A stretch of DNA of 9,013 nucleotides, taken from assembly GCA_025922715.1 (NCBI GenBank), contig JAICHH010000066.1, positions 1-9,013 of the forward strand, written 5' to 3'. The stretch is from Nitrososphaeraceae archaeon. Lineage in GTDB: Archaea > Thermoproteota > Nitrososphaeria > Nitrososphaerales > Nitrososphaeraceae. How positions within the stretch are numbered: position 1 is the stretch's first letter; each line of letters begins with the position of its first letter. Below the pieces are notes generated by a model. The model had not been told where the DNA came from. It saw only the letters and a list, made by a program, of their open reading frames with translations, and did not search any database. Shown in pieces: positions 6,867-9,013 of the stretch. The translations under genes were made by a program, and so were the position numbers.

Positions 6867-6990
6867 GCTAATAAAACTTTATTTTCAAAAGTTATATAAT
6901 TACCTTTTTAATTAATTAACAACTTTAGAATTTATAAAATAATAAAAGATCGATTTAATAGTACTATTTAATTTAATAATATTTAAAATA

Positions 6991-7782
6991 TTGAGCATTT
7001 TAGATATTGCAAATTGTATTATTGAATTTATCAGACTGGAAGTATCAAGAGCTCAATCTCAAGGGGTTGTATTAGGTTTAAGTGGCGGAGTTGACTCGTC
7101 TGTTGCAGTATCTTTAGCTACTCAAGCATTGGGTAATAACAGAGTACTGGGATTAATTTTACCAGATAGAAAAGTCTCAAAGCAGAAGGATATAGACGAT
7201 GCTATTGAATTATCCAAACTATTGGATATAAAATATCAAATAATAGATATCTCAGGAATTAAACAAAAGTATATAGATCTCTTGCCAGTAGAAAAAATAT
7301 CGCTAGGTAATCTTACTGCTAGGATTCGCATGACCTTAATTTACTATTATGCAAACCTCTATAACAAATTGGTTCTAGGTACATCTGATAAAAGTGAAAT
7401 GATGATTGGATATTTTACTAAATTTGGAGACGGTGCGTCTGATCTTCTTCCGTTAGCGGACGTATACAAGACTCAAGTAAGAGAATTAGGTATGTATCTA
7501 AATGTTCCAAAAACTATATTATTAAAAAAAAGTACTCCTTCTTTATGGCTAAACCAAACTGCAGAAAATGAAATTGGAATGGAATATGAGAAAATTGATA
7601 CTATTTTGAAATATCTCGATGAAAATAATTCATCGATTAGAGAAAAAGATTTAGTTAAAAAAGGATGTAATAAAAACGATGTAGTATTCATAAAAAATCT
7701 CTTATTGAAAAATATCCATAAAAGAAGAACACCAAAAATTTGTAGTATACCATTTTATAATTCCAAAGTTAATAAAATCTAA
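6991..7782 (+). CDS. nadE: NH3-dependent NAD+ synthetase
   Basis: NadE performs the last step of NAD synthesis, amidating nicotinic acid adenine dinucleotide with ammonia and ATP. The 263-residue length matches the single-domain ammonia-using form; there is no glutaminase domain. The N-type ATP pyrophosphatase loop is SGGVDSS at 31-37. Further blocks are GTSDKSE at 130-136, YFTKFGDGASDLLPL at 141-155 and DVYKTQVRELG at 157-167. The late loop reads PSLWLNQTAENEIG (183-196), a little shorter than the usual PSAGLW-GQTDE form. The start is TTG at 6991. The upstream in-frame stretch back to a stop at 6943-6945 has no ATG or GTG, and the N-terminus MSILDIANCIIEFIR is typical of archaeal NadE. A TATTTAAT stretch at 6965-6972 may be the promoter. 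The gene is divergent from purM, with 150 nt between the start codons. Confidence 0.95.
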   Translation: MSILDIANCIIEFIRLEVSRAQSQGVVLGLSGGVDSSVAVSLATQALGNNRVLGLILPDRKVSKQKDIDDAIELSKLLDIKYQIIDISGIKQKYIDLLPVEKISLGNLTARIRMTLIYYYANLYNKLVLGTSDKSEMMIGYFTKFGDGASDLLPLADVYKTQVRELGMYLNVPKTILLKKSTPSLWLNQTAENEIGMEYEKIDTILKYLDENNSSIREKDLVKKGCNKNDVVFIKNLLLKNIHKRRTPKICSIPFYNSKVNKI

Positions 7783-7808
7783 TTTTCCTTTATTCCTATT
7801 ATTTCTTA
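7783..7808 (+). terminator. T-rich tract after nadE
   Basis: Immediately after the nadE stop the plus strand is almost all T and C for about 26 nt, with runs TTTT, TTT and TTT. Archaeal RNA polymerase terminates at such T-rich tracts without needing a hairpin. A separate promoter-like box for the next gene lies about 30 nt downstream, which supports separate transcription units. Confidence 0.4.
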
Positions 7809-7837
7809 ATTAGGATTGTTTAGACATAGCAGATCAC

Positions 7838-7844
7838 TTTTAAG
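7838..7844 (+). promoter_or_regulatory. TATA box for the ADH synthase gene
   Basis: TTTTAAG is centred at 7841, 27 nt before the ATG at 7868. This is the spacing expected if transcription starts at the first base of the start codon. No Shine-Dalgarno-like sequence precedes the ATG, which agrees with a leaderless mRNA. Confidence 0.45.
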
Positions 7845-7867
7845 TAGGACAAATATCCTTCATCTTT

Positions 7868-8668
7868 ATGGTCTCAGGAAGAGACATTAGGTTAAACAGA
7901 ATTACAAAAAAAGGCAAAATGGTTTGTATTCCTATGGACCATGGAATAACAAATGGCCCCATAAAAGGCCTAGAAGATACTCATAATATGATATATCAAT
8001 GTGAAGATTCTGGATTGACAGCAGTAATTATCAACAAAGGGATTATCAAGTCGTTGCCCAAGACTACTAGTATAGGATTAATAACACACTTGTCTGCCAG
8101 TACTTCTTTGAGCCCTTATCCGAATAAAAAAGTACTTATTGGAAATGTTGCAGATGCTATTAGACTTGGCTCTGATGCCGTTTCTGTTCATATAAATATA
8201 GGCGCAAAAGAAGAGCCTGAAATGTTGGAGATCTTGGGAATGGTTTCTGATGAGTGTGATGAATGGAATGTACCATTATTAGCTATGATGTATCCAAGAG
8301 GGGAAAACATAAAAAATCCTTATGAGCCGGAAATTGTAGCACATGTTACGCGAATTGGTGCAGAGGCTGGAGCAGATATAGTAAAATCGGTTTATACTGG
8401 AGATTTAGATTCTTTTAGGTCGGTGGTAAAAAGGTGTCCTGTTCCAATTGTAATTGCAGGAGGACCAAAATCTAAAACTGATGCTGACATTTTAGAAATG
8501 TGCTCAAATGCTATTGAAGCAGGCGCTCAAGGTGTTACTTTTGGAAGAAATATTTTCCAACATGATAACCCACCTTCTCTCGTAAAAGCATTATATGAAA
8601 TAGTTATAGATAAAAAAAATTATAGTGAGGTATTGAAAAACTTTGAAAAAAGAAAAAGAAAAAAATAA
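7868..8668 (+). CDS. aroA': 2-amino-3,7-dideoxy-D-threo-hept-6-ulosonate (ADH) synthase
   Basis: This class I aldolase opens the archaeal route to 3-dehydroquinate, joining 6-deoxy-5-ketofructose 1-phosphate with aspartate semialdehyde in place of the bacterial DAHP route. The 266-residue protein is a TIM barrel of the DeoC/FbaB-like family and of normal length. The N-terminal strand has PMDHGITNGP at 22-31, and MYPRGENI at 141-148 carries the conserved tyrosine and arginine. IVKSVYTGD at 171-179 holds the predicted Schiff-base lysine K173, and IAGGPKS (196-202) with GRNIF (226-230) form the phosphate site. An FbaB-type fructose-bisphosphate aldolase is the main alternative. The following 3-dehydroquinate synthase II gene, which uses this enzyme's product, makes the ADH synthase call much stronger. 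The symbol follows the primed archaeal usage and does not mean EPSP synthase. Confidence 0.93.
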   Translation: MVSGRDIRLNRITKKGKMVCIPMDHGITNGPIKGLEDTHNMIYQCEDSGLTAVIINKGIIKSLPKTTSIGLITHLSASTSLSPYPNKKVLIGNVADAIRLGSDAVSVHINIGAKEEPEMLEILGMVSDECDEWNVPLLAMMYPRGENIKNPYEPEIVAHVTRIGAEAGADIVKSVYTGDLDSFRSVVKRCPVPIVIAGGPKSKTDADILEMCSNAIEAGAQGVTFGRNIFQHDNPPSLVKALYEIVIDKKNYSEVLKNFEKRKRKK

Positions 8669-9013
8669 AGAATTAATTATTGCCCCTCTTCCAACTGTTC
8701 CTAATCTGGAATTATTTTTAGATAAGTTAGAAGAAAATGATATGTTATTCATAGATCCTAATAAAATAAAAAAAAAGAAAAATTTTACAATAATTTATGA
8801 ATCAGAACTTGCTGATATTATCATTTGCAGATCTATGGAGGATTTAATCAGAAATAAGACAAAAGGTAAATCCTTGGCATATTATAAGAAAGTTTTTTCA
8901 AATGAAGATATTGAGGATATCGAGAGTGCAATCAATAATGGTGCCAATTATATTATAGTAGATGCTGATAATTGGAAGATTATTCCATTGGAAAATATAA
9001 TTGCTAATTTAAA
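8643..9013 (+). CDS. aroB': 3-dehydroquinate synthase II, N-terminal part, cut by the window edge
   Basis: This NAD-dependent enzyme deaminates and cyclises the ADH synthase product to 3-dehydroquinate; it is unrelated to bacterial AroB. About 123 codons are visible of a family usually around 330-380 residues. Recognisable blocks are KGKSLAYYKKV at 74-84, GANYIIVDADNWK from about 100 and the conserved WKIIPLENIIA at 111-121. The start is assigned to TTG at 8643: an in-frame TGA lies at 8634-8636 and the next ATG, at 8739, would delete conserved N-terminal sequence. The gene therefore overlaps the end of the ADH synthase gene by 26 nt in another frame, so translation is probably coupled. The N-terminus (MKKEKEKNKE) is very lysine and glutamate rich because the overlap is nearly all adenine; a few of these residues may be leader if a non-standard start such as ATT is used. 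Confidence 0.88.
   Translation, partial: MKKEKEKNKELIIAPLPTVPNLELFLDKLEENDMLFIDPNKIKKKKNFTIIYESELADIIICRSMEDLIRNKTKGKSLAYYKKVFSNEDIEDIESAINNGANYIIVDADNWKIIPLENIIANL

Noticed and set aside
7473..7691. Minus-strand open frame inside nadE
   Set aside because: It is antisense to the C-terminal part of NadE and has no promoter or recognisable protein features.

Overview
The window looks like chromosomal housekeeping DNA from a low-GC archaeon. The evidence is a class I lysyl-tRNA synthetase, an archaeal Elp3 (radical SAM plus acetyltransferase), a short ammonia-type NAD synthetase, and the archaeal early shikimate pair (ADH synthase followed by 3-dehydroquinate synthase II). Several genes also have a TATA-like box about 23-27 nt before the start codon, as in leaderless archaeal mRNAs, and no Shine-Dalgarno sites are apparent. 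The overall flavour suggests Nitrososphaerota (Thaumarchaeota) or a relative; this lineage call is inference from protein style, not from a search.

Layout. At the left edge, on the minus strand, is the N-terminal 143 codons of a threonylcarbamoyl-AMP synthase (Sua5/YrdC). It lies 67 nt downstream of a minus-strand DHH-family phosphoesterase (497-1435). A divergent intergenic region separates this pair from plus-strand elp3 (1654-3249). A 626-nt AT-rich gap follows, with promoter-like boxes and a 13-bp inverted repeat, and then plus-strand lysS (class I, 3876-5486). Facing lysS is minus-strand purM (5776-6840), which ends 10 nt before a perfect 22-bp palindrome followed by a T-rich tract, a likely terminator. 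PurM and plus-strand nadE (6991-7782) diverge from a 150-nt region, and both use TTG starts. After an 85-nt gap come the ADH synthase gene (7868-8668) and, overlapping its end by 26 nt, a 3-dehydroquinate synthase II gene that runs off the right edge.

The genes form three functional groups. The first is tRNA maturation and charging: t6A37 precursor synthesis, U34 modification and lysine charging, which can all act on tRNA-Lys(UUU). The second is nucleotide and cofactor synthesis: purine step 5 and the last step of NAD synthesis. The third is the alternative archaeal entry into aromatic amino acid synthesis. I found no CRISPR array, mobile element, tRNA, rRNA or defence system, and no convincing new multi-gene system. 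The most interesting unexplained DNA is the gap before lysS.
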